A DNA stretch of 64,000 nucleotides. It comes from Rhizobium sp. Leaf306 (GTDB taxonomy: Bacteria > Pseudomonadota > Alphaproteobacteria > Rhizobiales > Rhizobiaceae). Of this stretch, positions 9,494 through 18,092 are shown in pieces. Within the stretch, counting starts at the first letter, position 1, and every line of letters starts with the position of its first letter. The notes under the pieces are model-generated. The model was not told the origin of the DNA. It did no database searches and saw only the letters and a list, made by a program, of their open reading frames with translations. The stretch is from contig NZ_LMNX01000001.1 in assembly GCF_001423425.1 (NCBI RefSeq), positions 1,541,001 to 1,605,000 on the forward strand, written 5' to 3'. The position numbers were made by a program, and so were the translations under genes.

Positions 9494-10220
9494 AAGGCCC
9501 GTCGCGATAAGCATCCTCCGTATCTTCTGCCACTGCGCAAAACACCATGTCACCGTTAGCCAAAGCCGTCGCGTCCGTGAAGCAAAAGGGAACACCAGAG
9601 ATATAACCAAGGTCGAGCCTGTTGATAGCGGTCGGTTTGATCGGATCGGACTTCGAACTCTGCAACGCAGCAAGGGCGTCCCAGACGGAGTAGCTGATGA
9701 TCGCGTTGTTGGCCTGTCCCTTGTTGCCGCGCTGGAACAGGCGCAACTCATCGCCAACGATGACCGCGCCCTCTATGTTGAGCACGTCAAATGCCTCGTG
9801 AAGCGAAACGAGAACAGGGTACATATCCAGTTCCCGAGGCGGGCCTAACACGGTCCCATCGCTGTCGAGGGCGACAAGGGCCCCGCGTCCCCGGTTCGGC
9901 CTAGATCCCGATCCGAGAGCCAGCAGTGCGCCATGAGGGAAATTCTCGAAAGGCGGAACGAGGGTGAGCGCCTCAAGGTCTGGCTTCATCCGTTTTCGCG
10001 CACCTTTATTGTCGGGCAACACAACCTCGAACAAACGGACGAGACGTCCGGGTTTAGGCAGATCTTTCGAGAATACTCCGAGATGAAGCTCATCGTCGGC
10101 AACAACGTAAATCGTCGAGCCCACGCTTACGAGGCCGCTTGCGGCGCTCAAGTGCAAAGGTCGCTTCGGTGAGGCCGCAGCAGCGATGGTGAGAGCACGC
10201 ATCTCGGTAAAAGTGATCAT
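9411..10220 (-). pseudogene. DUF6929 family protein, C-terminus replaced
   Basis: The first 240 or so residues look like a DUF6929 protein, a predicted beta-propeller-like family of unknown function: HLSAASGLVSVGSTIYVVAD, KPDLEALTLVPP, HGALLALGSGSRPNRGRGA and DLNIEGAVIVGDELRLFQRG, ending in VAEDTEDAYRDGPC. After that Cys (about position 9494) the frame enters antisense DNA of the TnpB-like fragment and ends in a basic, unrelated tail of about 26 residues. I infer that roughly the last 50 family residues are lost. The start is the ATG at 10220; the ribosome binding site is weak. Confidence 0.65.
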
Positions 10221-10353
10221 CGTACTGTCTTATCAAGCCCGAATGAACAGCTCCAGCCCTGGACTGCTGCAAACCTTCCAGTGGCTCCTATCCGGATCGT
10301 GAAGCCCGCGTCGGCTTCGAAGGCTACGGCAGTGTGGAACGTCGGTGATGGCC

Positions 10354-12345
10354 TCAAGTGTATCCTACGCGGCTTTTCACGATATCGAACGGCACCACGT
10401 TGAGGGTATGCAGTTGGTCTGCCGCTGCGGGTCGGCCAAGATAGTACCCTTGTAGCTGATGAATGCCGTACTGCTGCATCAGACGCTGATGCTCGATAGT
10501 TTCTACCCCTTCGACAAGAATGCGGGTTCCACGATTACGAAGCAGGCCGATGATGTCCAACATCATTCGTCGTCCTCGCTCCGTGTTGCAGTCATGGAGG
10601 AAGGACCGATCGATCTTGACGGTATCGAACTCTATGAGACGTAGCCACGACAATCCGGCGAAACCCGTACCGAAGTCATCCAGCCAGACCTGGACACCCA
10701 ACTTTCGCAAATCGTTGATGCAGCGCACGACATCCTGGTCTACTTCAAGCTCCATCCCTTCCGTGATTTCGAGAGCGAGCCTTGCTCCTGCTAAACCGAA
10801 ATCAGAGAGCGTTGAAGCGACGAAACTTGAGAAGTCGGGCATTTTGAGCTCAATCGGCGAAACATTCACACTTGCGACCTCCACCTTATTCTCTGGCAGA
10901 ATGTCGTTGCAGACGGTGCGTATCGCCCAACGCCCCAGTTCGATTATTGACCCCGATCGTTCGGCGACGGGGATGAAGTCAGCGGGTGAAATCGAGGTGC
11001 CGTCGGGCCGCCGCAAGCGCATCAGAGCCTCTGCAGCCGCCACTCTGCCCGTTTGAACATTTTGGATCGGCTGATAGACGAGTGATACAAGCCGCTGGGC
11101 GACCGCGACCTTCAGGATCGCTGCTATGTCCTCCTCGTCATCCCGTGTCCTCGCGTCACCAGGATCGAAGACCACGACCGCGTTCCGACCGCCTTTCTTC
11201 GCGGCGTAGAGGGCAAGATCCGCTTCGTGGACAACTCGGTCGAGGTGCTTGGTCTGGTTCCTGGCGAACGACAATCCGATGCTGACCGTAACGATCGAGG
11301 TTCCATCTCGTCGGTTCTCATGAGGTAAAGCCAGCGCACGTATGGCAGACTTGATCGCCTCTCCAAAAGCGATGGCGTCCTCAACGCTTTGCTGCTGCGC
11401 GATGATGATGAATTCCTCGCCGCCGTAACGTGCAATCCGGGCTCCGTGCGAATTCACAACCGCCTGGAGAAGATGGGATACAGCGACAAGGCACCGATCG
11501 CCCTCTTGGTGCCCATAACGGTCGTTGTATCGTTTGAAATAATCGACATCGAGCAGCAGCACATAGAACATCGACCTATGGTCAACCCAACGCTGCCAGT
11601 AATCACGTAGTCGCTCATCGACAGCCCGGCGGTTTTCCAGCCCAGTGAGCGAGTCCGTGTTGGACAAAAGGAGGAGAGCTTTGCCCCTCTCCTCTGCCGC
11701 GTTGTGCTGGACACGGGCCTCGAGAGCGTTGAGGAACACGCTGTAACGCTCTCGGTTGAGTTTCAGGTTCACGTATGAAGTGAATACGAAGCACGAGATA
11801 CAGAAGGCTCCGAGGATCAGCTTATAAAGCGGCAACATGGGTGAATACAGGTAGAGCGTGCCCAGAAAGATGAGCATATTCGCTGCAGAGGCTGTGAGTG
11901 CGACGGGAAAGCGAAAGCTGAAAAACAGGTTCACGCTCATCATGAAGATGGCGCCGAAAACCATGTAGTAGGAGAGCGCCTCCACAGCACTGGACATCTG
12001 TGCAGTGAGAATCCAAACAAGATAGGCTACGGATACGGCTGTAGCCGCGACAGTATCGATCAGGCCGGATCTTGCTCCGACGTAGATCAAGACCTCTAGG
12101 ATCGCTAAGGCACTCACACCAACGGCGAGACGACCTGCGACGGTGTAGTAAGCGACGTCGCGGATAAAGAGGTAGTCGGTAAGAGAGTACGCAAGGAAAG
12201 CGACAACGGCTATCCATAGGCCCTTGCGAGTTAAGCGTCTTCTGCCGTGCTCACTCTCACGCACGTACAGATTACGAAGGTCTTCTTCTGGCGACGAAGT
12301 TGTACCTGCAGCGACGACACCTGCCTCGGCAAACATGTGCAGCAT
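10354..12345 (-). CDS. Membrane GGDEF-EAL protein
   Basis: Inner-membrane c-di-GMP enzyme of 663 residues. The N-terminal 210 residues contain about six hydrophobic segments (for example GLWIAVVAFLAYSLTDYLF and YYMVFGAIFMMSVNLFFSF), a MASE-like sensor region. A GGDEF domain follows (about 225-385) with the active variant GGEEF in RYGGEEFIII, then an EAL domain (about 400-650) with the EAL in AAEALMRLRRPDG and DDFGTGFAGLSWLRL. Both synthesis and hydrolysis motifs are intact. It is transcribed away from a PhcB-like methyltransferase, with a 248-base shared upstream region that holds a symmetric operator-like site. Confidence 0.88.
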   Translation of the reverse strand: MLHMFAEAGVVAAGTTSSPEEDLRNLYVRESEHGRRRLTRKGLWIAVVAFLAYSLTDYLFIRDVAYYTVAGRLAVGVSALAILEVLIYVGARSGLIDTVAATAVSVAYLVWILTAQMSSAVEALSYYMVFGAIFMMSVNLFFSFRFPVALTASAANMLIFLGTLYLYSPMLPLYKLILGAFCISCFVFTSYVNLKLNRERYSVFLNALEARVQHNAAEERGKALLLLSNTDSLTGLENRRAVDERLRDYWQRWVDHRSMFYVLLLDVDYFKRYNDRYGHQEGDRCLVAVSHLLQAVVNSHGARIARYGGEEFIIIAQQQSVEDAIAFGEAIKSAIRALALPHENRRDGTSIVTVSIGLSFARNQTKHLDRVVHEADLALYAAKKGGRNAVVVFDPGDARTRDDEEDIAAILKVAVAQRLVSLVYQPIQNVQTGRVAAAEALMRLRRPDGTSISPADFIPVAERSGSIIELGRWAIRTVCNDILPENKVEVASVNVSPIELKMPDFSSFVASTLSDFGLAGARLALEITEGMELEVDQDVVRCINDLRKLGVQVWLDDFGTGFAGLSWLRLIEFDTVKIDRSFLHDCNTERGRRMMLDIIGLLRNRGTRILVEGVETIEHQRLMQQYGIHQLQGYYLGRPAAADQLHTLNVVPFDIVKSRVGYT

Positions 12346-12509
12346 GACCTCAGACCCAATTCGGTTGCAGCTTACGCGTCGTGGACCGCCGCTCTATGTC
12401 GGTAACGACATGTTCCCGCATTGACAAACGATAACTGGCTCACGCCTGGAAGGCTGAGCATTAAACCCGAAGCTTATTTAACAATGTCTAAAAGTTGGTG
12501 ACACGTGAC

Positions 12510-12526
12510 TGTCCCGATGTGGGACA
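12510..12526. promoter_or_regulatory. Operator-like inverted repeat
   Basis: TGTCCC and GGGACA are exact inverted repeats separated by five bases (GATGT) in the divergent region between the GGDEF-EAL gene and the methyltransferase, 68 bases before the longer methyltransferase start. The size suits a dimeric repressor site; the binding protein is unknown. Confidence 0.35.
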
Positions 12527-12593
12527 CCGGAATAAGCCTTGACCCTGGAGGAAATGGTGAGAAATCTAACAATGTATTAACATTCGATTAATC

Positions 12594-13652
12594 ATGAGGT
12601 TATTTTTTTTGGCTCAGCCCCTTTTCTCTCCTGACGGTCAAAGCTTGATCATGCCGCAATCCGTCAGCGACAGCCTTATCTCTCAAAAGCCGACCAACCA
12701 GGCAGAACTTCTAGCTGAAGCAAAAGCTCAGTTTGCCATTGTCATAAACCTTGCCATGCAGCGGTTGGATGCCGGGAAGGATCTGCCCGAGATGACGAGA
12801 TGGTTGATCAGTCGACTGCACGATATCAGGCAAAAAGCAGGGCCCGAAGTCTGGCAGATGCTCGTCCCCATCATACAGGCGCATCCTTCCGCGCACGTAT
12901 TGCAGCAGTGCCCCTTCACCCGGTGGTCGTTCGAGAAGCCGCGCGGGTATTCCGGCGATGCCGGACTGATAGACTTCATCTATGGACATGAAGCGGTAGC
13001 TGAAGAAGTCGCCAAGGCGACTCCCGTCGGACTTCAGATCTTTGAGTACACAATTAACGCACCAGGGCCGGTTGCGGTCAGGGAAAGGCGAGACATTCTA
13101 ACCCGCTACGTCGATGAGACCGCGGCGAGGACCGCCCCGGATACTGAAATCCTGGCGATTGCCGCCGGGCACCTCCGGGAAGCGGAGGCATCGACGGCTC
13201 TTTCAAAAGGCGAAATCAAGCGCTGGGTCGCCCTTGATCAGGATCCCGAAAGCATTGGCTCAATCATGAGACAATTCGAAGGGACGTCTATCGATCCAAT
13301 CGATGGATCGGTGCGTGGGCTCCTCACGGGAAAGCATCAACTCGGAACATTTGATTTGATTTATGCCGCGGGTCTCTACGATTACCTCACCGATAAGGTC
13401 GCGATCAAACTTACGCAGATTTGCGTCGCGATGCTGAAGCCGGGCGGAGTATTCTTGTTCGCTAATTTCTCCGATGAGATGTCTGACGACGGCTATATGG
13501 AATCTTATATGAACTGGGAGCTCTTGCAGCGTTCGGAGTCAGACATGTGGCGTATCGTCAATGCCAGCGCCGGGGTGGAGACAGTCGATGCCCGCGTCTG
13601 GTTCGGCACCAACCGCAATATCATTTACAGCACCATTAGAAGGCTGCCGTAG
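12594..13652 (+). CDS. PhcB-like SAM-dependent methyltransferase
   Basis: Predicted class I methyltransferase of about 330-350 residues. The N-terminal helical part holds the motif CPFTRWSFEKPRGYSGDAGL seen in PhcB-like proteins, where PhcB of Ralstonia makes the quorum signal 3-hydroxypalmitic acid methyl ester; here the substrate is unproven. The SAM-binding core includes ILAIAAGHLREAE, the acidic VALDQDP after strand 2, and FDLIYAAGLYDYLTD with MLKPGGVFLFANF. A start at 12594 lacks a ribosome binding site; the in-frame ATG at 12651 is an alternative. It is divergent from a GGDEF-EAL gene, which hints at a link between signalling and motility or biofilm control. Confidence 0.65.
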   Translation: MRLFFLAQPLFSPDGQSLIMPQSVSDSLISQKPTNQAELLAEAKAQFAIVINLAMQRLDAGKDLPEMTRWLISRLHDIRQKAGPEVWQMLVPIIQAHPSAHVLQQCPFTRWSFEKPRGYSGDAGLIDFIYGHEAVAEEVAKATPVGLQIFEYTINAPGPVAVRERRDILTRYVDETAARTAPDTEILAIAAGHLREAEASTALSKGEIKRWVALDQDPESIGSIMRQFEGTSIDPIDGSVRGLLTGKHQLGTFDLIYAAGLYDYLTDKVAIKLTQICVAMLKPGGVFLFANFSDEMSDDGYMESYMNWELLQRSESDMWRIVNASAGVETVDARVWFGTNRNIIYSTIRRLP

Positions 13653-13791
13653 GCTACGGCGATAGGGCCTCTTGGAAAATCCTAAGCCCCAAGTCGATGA
13701 CATCGTAATCCGGGCAACGTGACGTCGCCTTGGACATGACTTAGTCTCGATTATTGCATTCGAACGGTCTTAGAAGTATCCGAAGCTGGTT

Positions 13792-13827
13792 TAAGGACGG
13801 GTCTGCGGATCCCTAAGCCCGTCCTTA
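13792..13827 (-). terminator. Hairpin downstream of the chemoreceptor remnant
   Basis: TAAGGACGGG and CCCGTCCTTA form a perfect 10-bp stem with a 16-base loop. The loop and stem resemble the hairpin at 32178-32205 behind the intact chemoreceptor gene, with a compensating base-pair change in the stem, so it is probably that gene's old terminator. Confidence 0.5.
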
Positions 13828-14000
13828 CCTTAACTAGGTGGCTCACAAACCTCTTATGGCGGCCTAAAGCAGCTCGGCCATAGCGAGCCTGTTGTTCCCA
13901 CGGTTGCTCAGTTAACGTGAACTGCGCCAAGAGGCTCTGGAGCTCGTCGGCTTCCGCCGCAAGGCCGTGACTTGCCGCTGTCTGTCCTCGATCATTGCAG
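13800..14000 (-). pseudogene. 3' fragment of a chemoreceptor gene
   Basis: About 135 bases (13863-14000) are nearly identical to the last codons of the chemoreceptor gene at 32244-34316, encoding the same tail ([11 protein letters not shown], then QQARYGRAA). The stop codon TGA has become TTA, so the frame no longer ends there. Similarity continues through the downstream hairpin but stops abruptly on the 5' side near 14000. No sensor, HAMP or signalling domain remains. Confidence 0.75.
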
Positions 14001-14109
14001 ATGCGTCGATTCCTGGCTAGGTCTTTGTATCTCGGCCGTCGCCTGGCTTCAAAAACACTCGTAACGTCGTTTGGGAGCAAACTGTGCAAATTGGCGTCGC
14101 TCAGTCTCT

Positions 14110-14376
14110 TTATTCTGTTTCCGTAGCAGACGTGTCGTCACGTACCTGAAGGACGTCTGTAAATGCAATCGAGGAGAGAACTTGACCCGCAACGTCTGGA
14201 AGTTCGTAAACCTTGCCCTTCGCGTTCGAACGACCGGACTTGACGGCCTCTCCCATGATTTCCCGAGCTGACTGGATTGCTTCGTTCTCCGCGGATGCCA
14301 AGGTGTCGTGCTCTTCGCCCTCTGGATCCTTATTTAGCACGTCGCCAGAACGTATATTAAAGAAATACCGAGGCAA
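14110..14376 (-). CDS. DUF6894 family small protein
   Basis: An 88-residue protein that begins MPRYFFNIRSGDVLNKDPEG and continues with a helix (SAENEAIQSAREIMGEAV), the typical DUF6894 layout found in many copies in Rhizobiales. The function is unknown. The TTG start at 14376 is supported by GGGAG eight to nine bases upstream and by the conserved family N-terminus. A weak GGAAA-N17-AGTT lies upstream but departs from the EcfG consensus. The gene stands alone between the chemoreceptor remnant and a divergent Crp/Fnr regulator gene. Confidence 0.75.
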   Translation of the reverse strand: MPRYFFNIRSGDVLNKDPEGEEHDTLASAENEAIQSAREIMGEAVKSGRSNAKGKVYELPDVAGQVLSSIAFTDVLQVRDDTSATETE

Positions 14377-14502
14377 GGTCTCTACTCCCGTGAGGCACCC
14401 AAACTGAAATACATCGCGAAAGTTTCCATCCTTCGCGCCCTATATGGACATGCGCGTCAAGGCCTCTATCTCAGGCGTTGAAAGCGCTGCACGGAGGCAA
14501 CT

Positions 14503-15198
14503 TTGACCTGGACATCCAATGGGCTTTTGCAAATTATGCCCGAAAACGACTTGAAGATGTTGGAACCGCACCTCCAGCTGATCAGCCTAAACCAGGGTGA
14601 CGTACTCTTCGAACCAAATTCTCCAATTTCTCACGTCTACTTCTTTGAAAGTGGATTGTCGTCAGAGATTGCGGTAGCCGGAACCCACAGGATCGAAGTT
14701 GGATGCATAGGTCGTGAGGGTTGCTCTGGTATACCCGTCATTCTAGGGTCATTCAGTTCCCCACACCGATCCTTCATGCAAGGTGCAGGTGAGGCTCACA
14801 GGATTGAAGCGGCAACGCTTCGTCGCTTAATAGGAGAGAGCGTCTCTTTGTCGGCAGTCCTACTCAAGTATGCTCATGTGTTCATGATCCAGATCGCAGC
14901 CACGGCGCTTGCCGATGGAAGGTTCGATGTTGAGAAACGTCTGGCGCGTTGGGTCCTTATGTCTCACGACCGTCTGGGTGACACGTTAACGCTAACACAT
15001 GATTTCCTTGCCCTTATGCTGGGAGTAAGGCGCCCCAGTGTTACCGATGCACTGCATAAACTGGAAGGCAAACGCGCAATCCGCTCTGAGCGTAGCGTCG
15101 TAACGGTCCTTGATCGCCCACTTCTGGAACAGATCGCAGGGGAAGCATACGGAACGCCAGAAGCAGAATATCGGAGGTTATTCACCTCGCAGCCGTAA
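14503..15198 (+). CDS. Crp/Fnr family transcriptional regulator
   Basis: Regulator of 231 residues with an N-terminal cyclic-nucleotide-binding-like beta-roll (about 10-130, including GDVLFEPNSPISHVYFFESG) and a C-terminal winged helix of the Crp type (about 150-220; LTHDFLALMLGVRRPSVTDA is the recognition region). No cysteine cluster of the Fnr type is present, so oxygen sensing by an iron-sulphur centre is unlikely. The TTG start at 14503 follows GGAGG with a five-base gap. It is a single gene; the convergent stress operon ends about 100 bases downstream. Confidence 0.85.
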   Translation: MTWTSNGLLQIMPENDLKMLEPHLQLISLNQGDVLFEPNSPISHVYFFESGLSSEIAVAGTHRIEVGCIGREGCSGIPVILGSFSSPHRSFMQGAGEAHRIEAATLRRLIGESVSLSAVLLKYAHVFMIQIAATALADGRFDVEKRLARWVLMSHDRLGDTLTLTHDFLALMLGVRRPSVTDALHKLEGKRAIRSERSVVTVLDRPLLEQIAGEAYGTPEAEYRRLFTSQP

Positions 15199-15301
15199 AC
15201 GCTGAAGGTTCGGGAGGCGCATGGTTCAAACGATCCTGGCTTAAGGCCGTACTTCTTATGAAACGGCCTGCCCGGCAAGATTGACGGGCAGGCCGGCAAC
15301 A

Positions 15302-16279
15302 TCAAATGCTGCCCGCGGAGTTTTTCGACGTTTCGGCTGAGCCAGCCAAACCGGTTTCGCCGACGATTTTCTCGCGAGCGACGTCATGAACGTCGGAGGC
15401 AACATTTACGGCTTTCTGATAGACTTCAGATGCCGCATCGCCGACCTTGTCAGCCGTCTTGGAGACCTCGGAGGATACGCTGTCCTTCAACCGGTCCGAC
15501 GTCTCACCCATCACTTCGTCTTCCGCACTGGTATGCGGAAGTGCGGCACCGATTGCAGCCCCCAGCGCGAAGGCAATCGCCCCGCCGACGAGTGGCTGGT
15601 CCTTGAAGTGCTTCAGAACAGCGTCGTTGAGCTGCGAGCCCATTTCGCTGGCGCTATTGCCTGCACTCGACAGCCCTTGTCCAGCCTTGCTGGCAGAACC
15701 GGTGATGCTCTGCCAAGTGCTCGATACCCAACCCGAGGCCTCGTCAAAAAGGTTGCCGGCCTCGTCGCGAATGTCGTGGATCTGACGACCCGAGGCATCC
15801 GCGAAACCGCGGAAGGTTTTGCCCGTGGCGTCGACGAAGTGGCCGGCGCGGCGTCCGGTCTGATCCGTCAGCGCCTTGTAGCGGCTTCCGCCGGCGTCAC
15901 TGAAATGGCTGTAGTGGACGTCTCCGTCGGCTTCCGGCGGACCGATGCGACGCAGCTCACCCTTAGTCGGAGCAAGCGGGTAGCTTTCTTCCGAGCTCTT
16001 TGCATAGGAGGCAACGTTGGTCTTGGGTCCAGCCATCAGCCACGCGAGGCTGACACCGATCAGGGCGAGCGGAATGGGGTTGTTCTTAACTGCTGCGCCG
16101 ATGTTGGACGCGTACTCGCCTCCGCCGCTCGACTTCACATAGGCGAGCGCCTCGTCGACCATCTGGCCTGGAGACATACGCTGCTGGATAGCGTCGAGCC
16201 GCTCTTCGATGCGCTGGCGGTCTTTGGCGATTTCCTGCTCGATTTCGGCAGATCGGGAATTGTCTGAAATATGGGCCAT
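15302..16279 (-). CDS. DUF3618 / nutrient-deprivation-induced membrane protein
   Basis: Last gene of a three-gene operon. The N-terminus (EIEQEIAKDRQRIEERLDAI) matches the DUF3618 helix, followed by a hydrophobic segment (NPIPLALIGVSLAWLMAG, about 66-83), a long polar region with alternating Ser, Ala and Gly, and a second hydrophobic segment (LVGGAIAFALGAAIGAALP, about 228-246). It is probably an inner-membrane stress protein. The start codon ATG at 16279 overlaps the previous stop by one base (TAATG), so the genes are translationally coupled. The function is not established beyond association with starvation responses in rhizobia. Confidence 0.75.
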   Translation of the reverse strand: MAHISDNSRSAEIEQEIAKDRQRIEERLDAIQQRMSPGQMVDEALAYVKSSGGGEYASNIGAAVKNNPIPLALIGVSLAWLMAGPKTNVASYAKSSEESYPLAPTKGELRRIGPPEADGDVHYSHFSDAGGSRYKALTDQTGRRAGHFVDATGKTFRGFADASGRQIHDIRDEAGNLFDEASGWVSSTWQSITGSASKAGQGLSSAGNSASEMGSQLNDAVLKHFKDQPLVGGAIAFALGAAIGAALPHTSAEDEVMGETSDRLKDSVSSEVSKTADKVGDAASEVYQKAVNVASDVHDVAREKIVGETGLAGSAETSKNSAGSI

Positions 16280-16695
16280 TAGGTTCTATCCTTTACGATC
16301 TGGGCATCGCGCTGCAGCGAGGCAGAGGTGCGCTCAAGCTTGAGATTTTCCCCTTTCAGGGCTTTCAGTCCGCGCGAAGCAAGGCCCCAGGCGATGAGGG
16401 CGACAACGACGCCGACGACGACGGATGACAGAGCGTCAGCGTTCGGTTCGGTCATTCCTTGCGAGACCAGCAGCGCGGTGATCCCCTTCACCAGTGCGGC
16501 CAAGAGAACGCCCACAGCGCAGATTGCCAGAACAATGCCTGCGGCAAAGGCTTCGATGCCCGTCAGCGCATGGGACATCTTTTCCGAGGCTTCGGTCTTC
16601 GCAAGTTCGATTTCCTTGCGGAAAAGGCCGGAGATGTCGCCAACTAAGCCTGTCACCAGTTCAGGGAGGGATCGGTTTTCGGTTGAATTAGTCAC
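16279..16695 (-). CDS. Phage-holin superfamily III / YqjE-like membrane protein
   Basis: A 138-residue protein with a polar N-terminus (LPELVTGLVGDISGLFRKEIELAKTEASEK is the characteristic amphipathic helix, given here only in part as LFRKEIELAKTEA) and two membrane segments (AFAAGIVLAICAVGVLLAAL and ALSSVVVGVVVALIAWGLA). This is the Phage_holin_3_6 / YqjE layout, which occurs in stress operons and not only in phages. I place the start at the GTG at 16695 because GGAGG lies nine bases upstream and the overlap with the previous gene is eight bases; a longer frame would run antisense-like through that gene. Confidence 0.75.
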   Translation of the reverse strand: MTNSTENRSLPELVTGLVGDISGLFRKEIELAKTEASEKMSHALTGIEAFAAGIVLAICAVGVLLAALVKGITALLVSQGMTEPNADALSSVVVGVVVALIAWGLASRGLKALKGENLKLERTSASLQRDAQIVKDRT

Positions 16696-17239
16696 GGGCA
16701 CGGCCCTCCGTGTTAGCAAGGCTAGTTGGGGCGACATAGGTCGATGGCGTGTTGTGCGCTGGCGCATGGCCTGCGGACGCATGATTTTGCACTGGGCCGG
16801 ACTTGACTGTGCCGGACTTGGGCGCGGAGGCCGTGAGGAAACGGCTGGCTGCGAGACCAGCGATTGCCGCAATGCTGAGGAATGCAAGCGGCTGCTTGCG
16901 ACCAAAGTCCTCAGCCATGTTGGCGATTTCGCCGATGCTGCGATCCTGGATCCGGTCAGAGGCGCTGCGCAGATTATCGCCAAGAGTGCGGGTCAGCTTG
17001 CCGATGTCGCGGTTATCACCGCTTTCGAGTTCGCCAGCAACTTTCTCCATGGCTTCTGCGATGCCGCCAAGTTTTGCGGCAAGAATGTTCTTCTGGTCGC
17101 TCGCTGCTTCTTTCGCCTTGGCCGAAACGGTCGAAGCCTCCTTGCGGGCGAAGTCCGAAACGGACTGCATGTCGTCGCTGATCTTCTGCTTCAGATCCTC
17201 AGCCGATGATGCGGATGCTTCTTCTCCGTGAACGATCAT
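16688..17239 (-). CDS. Nutrient-deprivation-induced / ElaB-YqjD-like protein
   Basis: First gene of the operon, 183 residues. A long coiled-coil-like helical part (about 12-110, rich in Ala, Lys and Glu) precedes one membrane segment (PLAFLSIAAIAGLAASRFL, about 115-133) and a Pro/Ala/Ser-rich tail. The layout is that of ElaB/YqjD-like inner-membrane proteins that bind ribosomes or stabilise membranes in stationary phase; direct homology is inferred. An EcfG-type promoter lies at 17279-17303, about 40 bases before the ATG at 17239, so the whole operon is probably under general-stress control. Confidence 0.75.
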   Translation of the reverse strand: MIVHGEEASASSAEDLKQKISDDMQSVSDFARKEASTVSAKAKEAASDQKNILAAKLGGIAEAMEKVAGELESGDNRDIGKLTRTLGDNLRSASDRIQDRSIGEIANMAEDFGRKQPLAFLSIAAIAGLAASRFLTASAPKSGTVKSGPVQNHASAGHAPAHNTPSTYVAPTSLANTEGRARD

Positions 17240-17278
17240 GTCGATCTCCTGATGTTCGCTGGTTGCAGAGGCCCCCTC

Positions 17279-17303
17279 AACAAGATAAAAAACCGATTGT
17301 TCC
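17279..17303 (-). promoter_or_regulatory. EcfG-type promoter of the three-gene stress operon
   Basis: GGAAC, 16 bases, TGTT on the minus strand, 40 bases upstream of the start codon at 17239. Confidence 0.65.
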
Positions 17304-17449
17304 TCAATATCTGCATGGAGATGTGGGGCAGCGCCTCGCTTTCGCTGTCGTCACGAGATCATAGCCGATGTCGCAGGTGTGACTTACTCGTAGATGTTGA
17401 GTTGGCGTTCCGGCGGATCTCATTGCTGACGATGTTTGCATCGCGGATG

Positions 17450-18031
17450 TCAGAGTCGAGAGAGAAATTCATCGGTCGTGCATACATCGAGTTGTAAAGA
17501 AAAACGGTCTTGGAGCAGCTTTAAGGCTGCGTCGTGGGTTTCGTCGGCGCCGCTGCATACGGCGTCGCTTAACACAAGAATACGGTAACCCAGATCCATG
17601 GCGCCAAATGCTGTCGCCAGCACACAAACGTCAGTTTCTCCGCCGGTCAACACAATACCTTCTACGTATTCGCGCTGAAACTGCTGGTGAAGCCGTCCAT
17701 CCGCCCATGGACTATAGGCTCGTTTATCGAATACTTGAGCCGGCGGCACCATTCGGCGAAATATCGGCAGGATATCAACCATCTCGTGTGGCAGATGCTC
17801 TCGCGTCATCATCGACCACTTCTCAAAATATTGCCGCCAGGCACCCGGCGCTTCGGCGCCTGTTAAGGGGGGCACAAAACGTGTGAAGACGGTCAGATCT
17901 GCATACCGCCCCGAAATCTCTTCGATCTGGGGCCGAACCTGTTCCATCCAATCAACATGCCAAGGCGTGTCTTCGGCGAACATTCGCTGCATGTCGATGC
18001 ATAGATGCCTCCAGCTTCTCCCGCCAAACAT
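17450..18031 (-). CDS. Isochorismatase-like cysteine hydrolase
   Basis: Cytoplasmic hydrolase of 193 residues in the isochorismatase-like superfamily (isochorismatase, nicotinamidase and N-carbamoyl hydrolases). The catalytic Asp is in CIDMQRMF, the Lys in VFDKRAYSPW and the nucleophilic Cys in GGETDVCVLATAFGAMDLGY. The substrate is not predictable. The ATG at 18031 has AGGAGG six bases upstream; a TTG directly before it is less well placed. It follows the DUF892 gene by 61 bases on the same strand and so is probably transcribed from the same EcfG-type promoter. Confidence 0.8.
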   Translation of the reverse strand: MFGGRSWRHLCIDMQRMFAEDTPWHVDWMEQVRPQIEEISGRYADLTVFTRFVPPLTGAEAPGAWRQYFEKWSMMTREHLPHEMVDILPIFRRMVPPAQVFDKRAYSPWADGRLHQQFQREYVEGIVLTGGETDVCVLATAFGAMDLGYRILVLSDAVCSGADETHDAALKLLQDRFSLQLDVCTTDEFLSRL

Positions 18032-18092
18032 CAAAGTCCTCCTTTACGACTATATCGAAGGAATGCGGTCCGTCCCCCGATAAATACGATCC

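Noticed and set aside
15386-16267. 293-codon plus-strand frame
   Set aside because: It is antisense to the DUF3618 protein gene, which is supported by its operon and translational coupling.
16695-16983. Long N-terminal extension of the YqjE-like protein
   Set aside because: It runs through the previous gene in another frame and is rich in Arg, Ser and Pro; the GTG at 16695 has a proper ribosome binding site.
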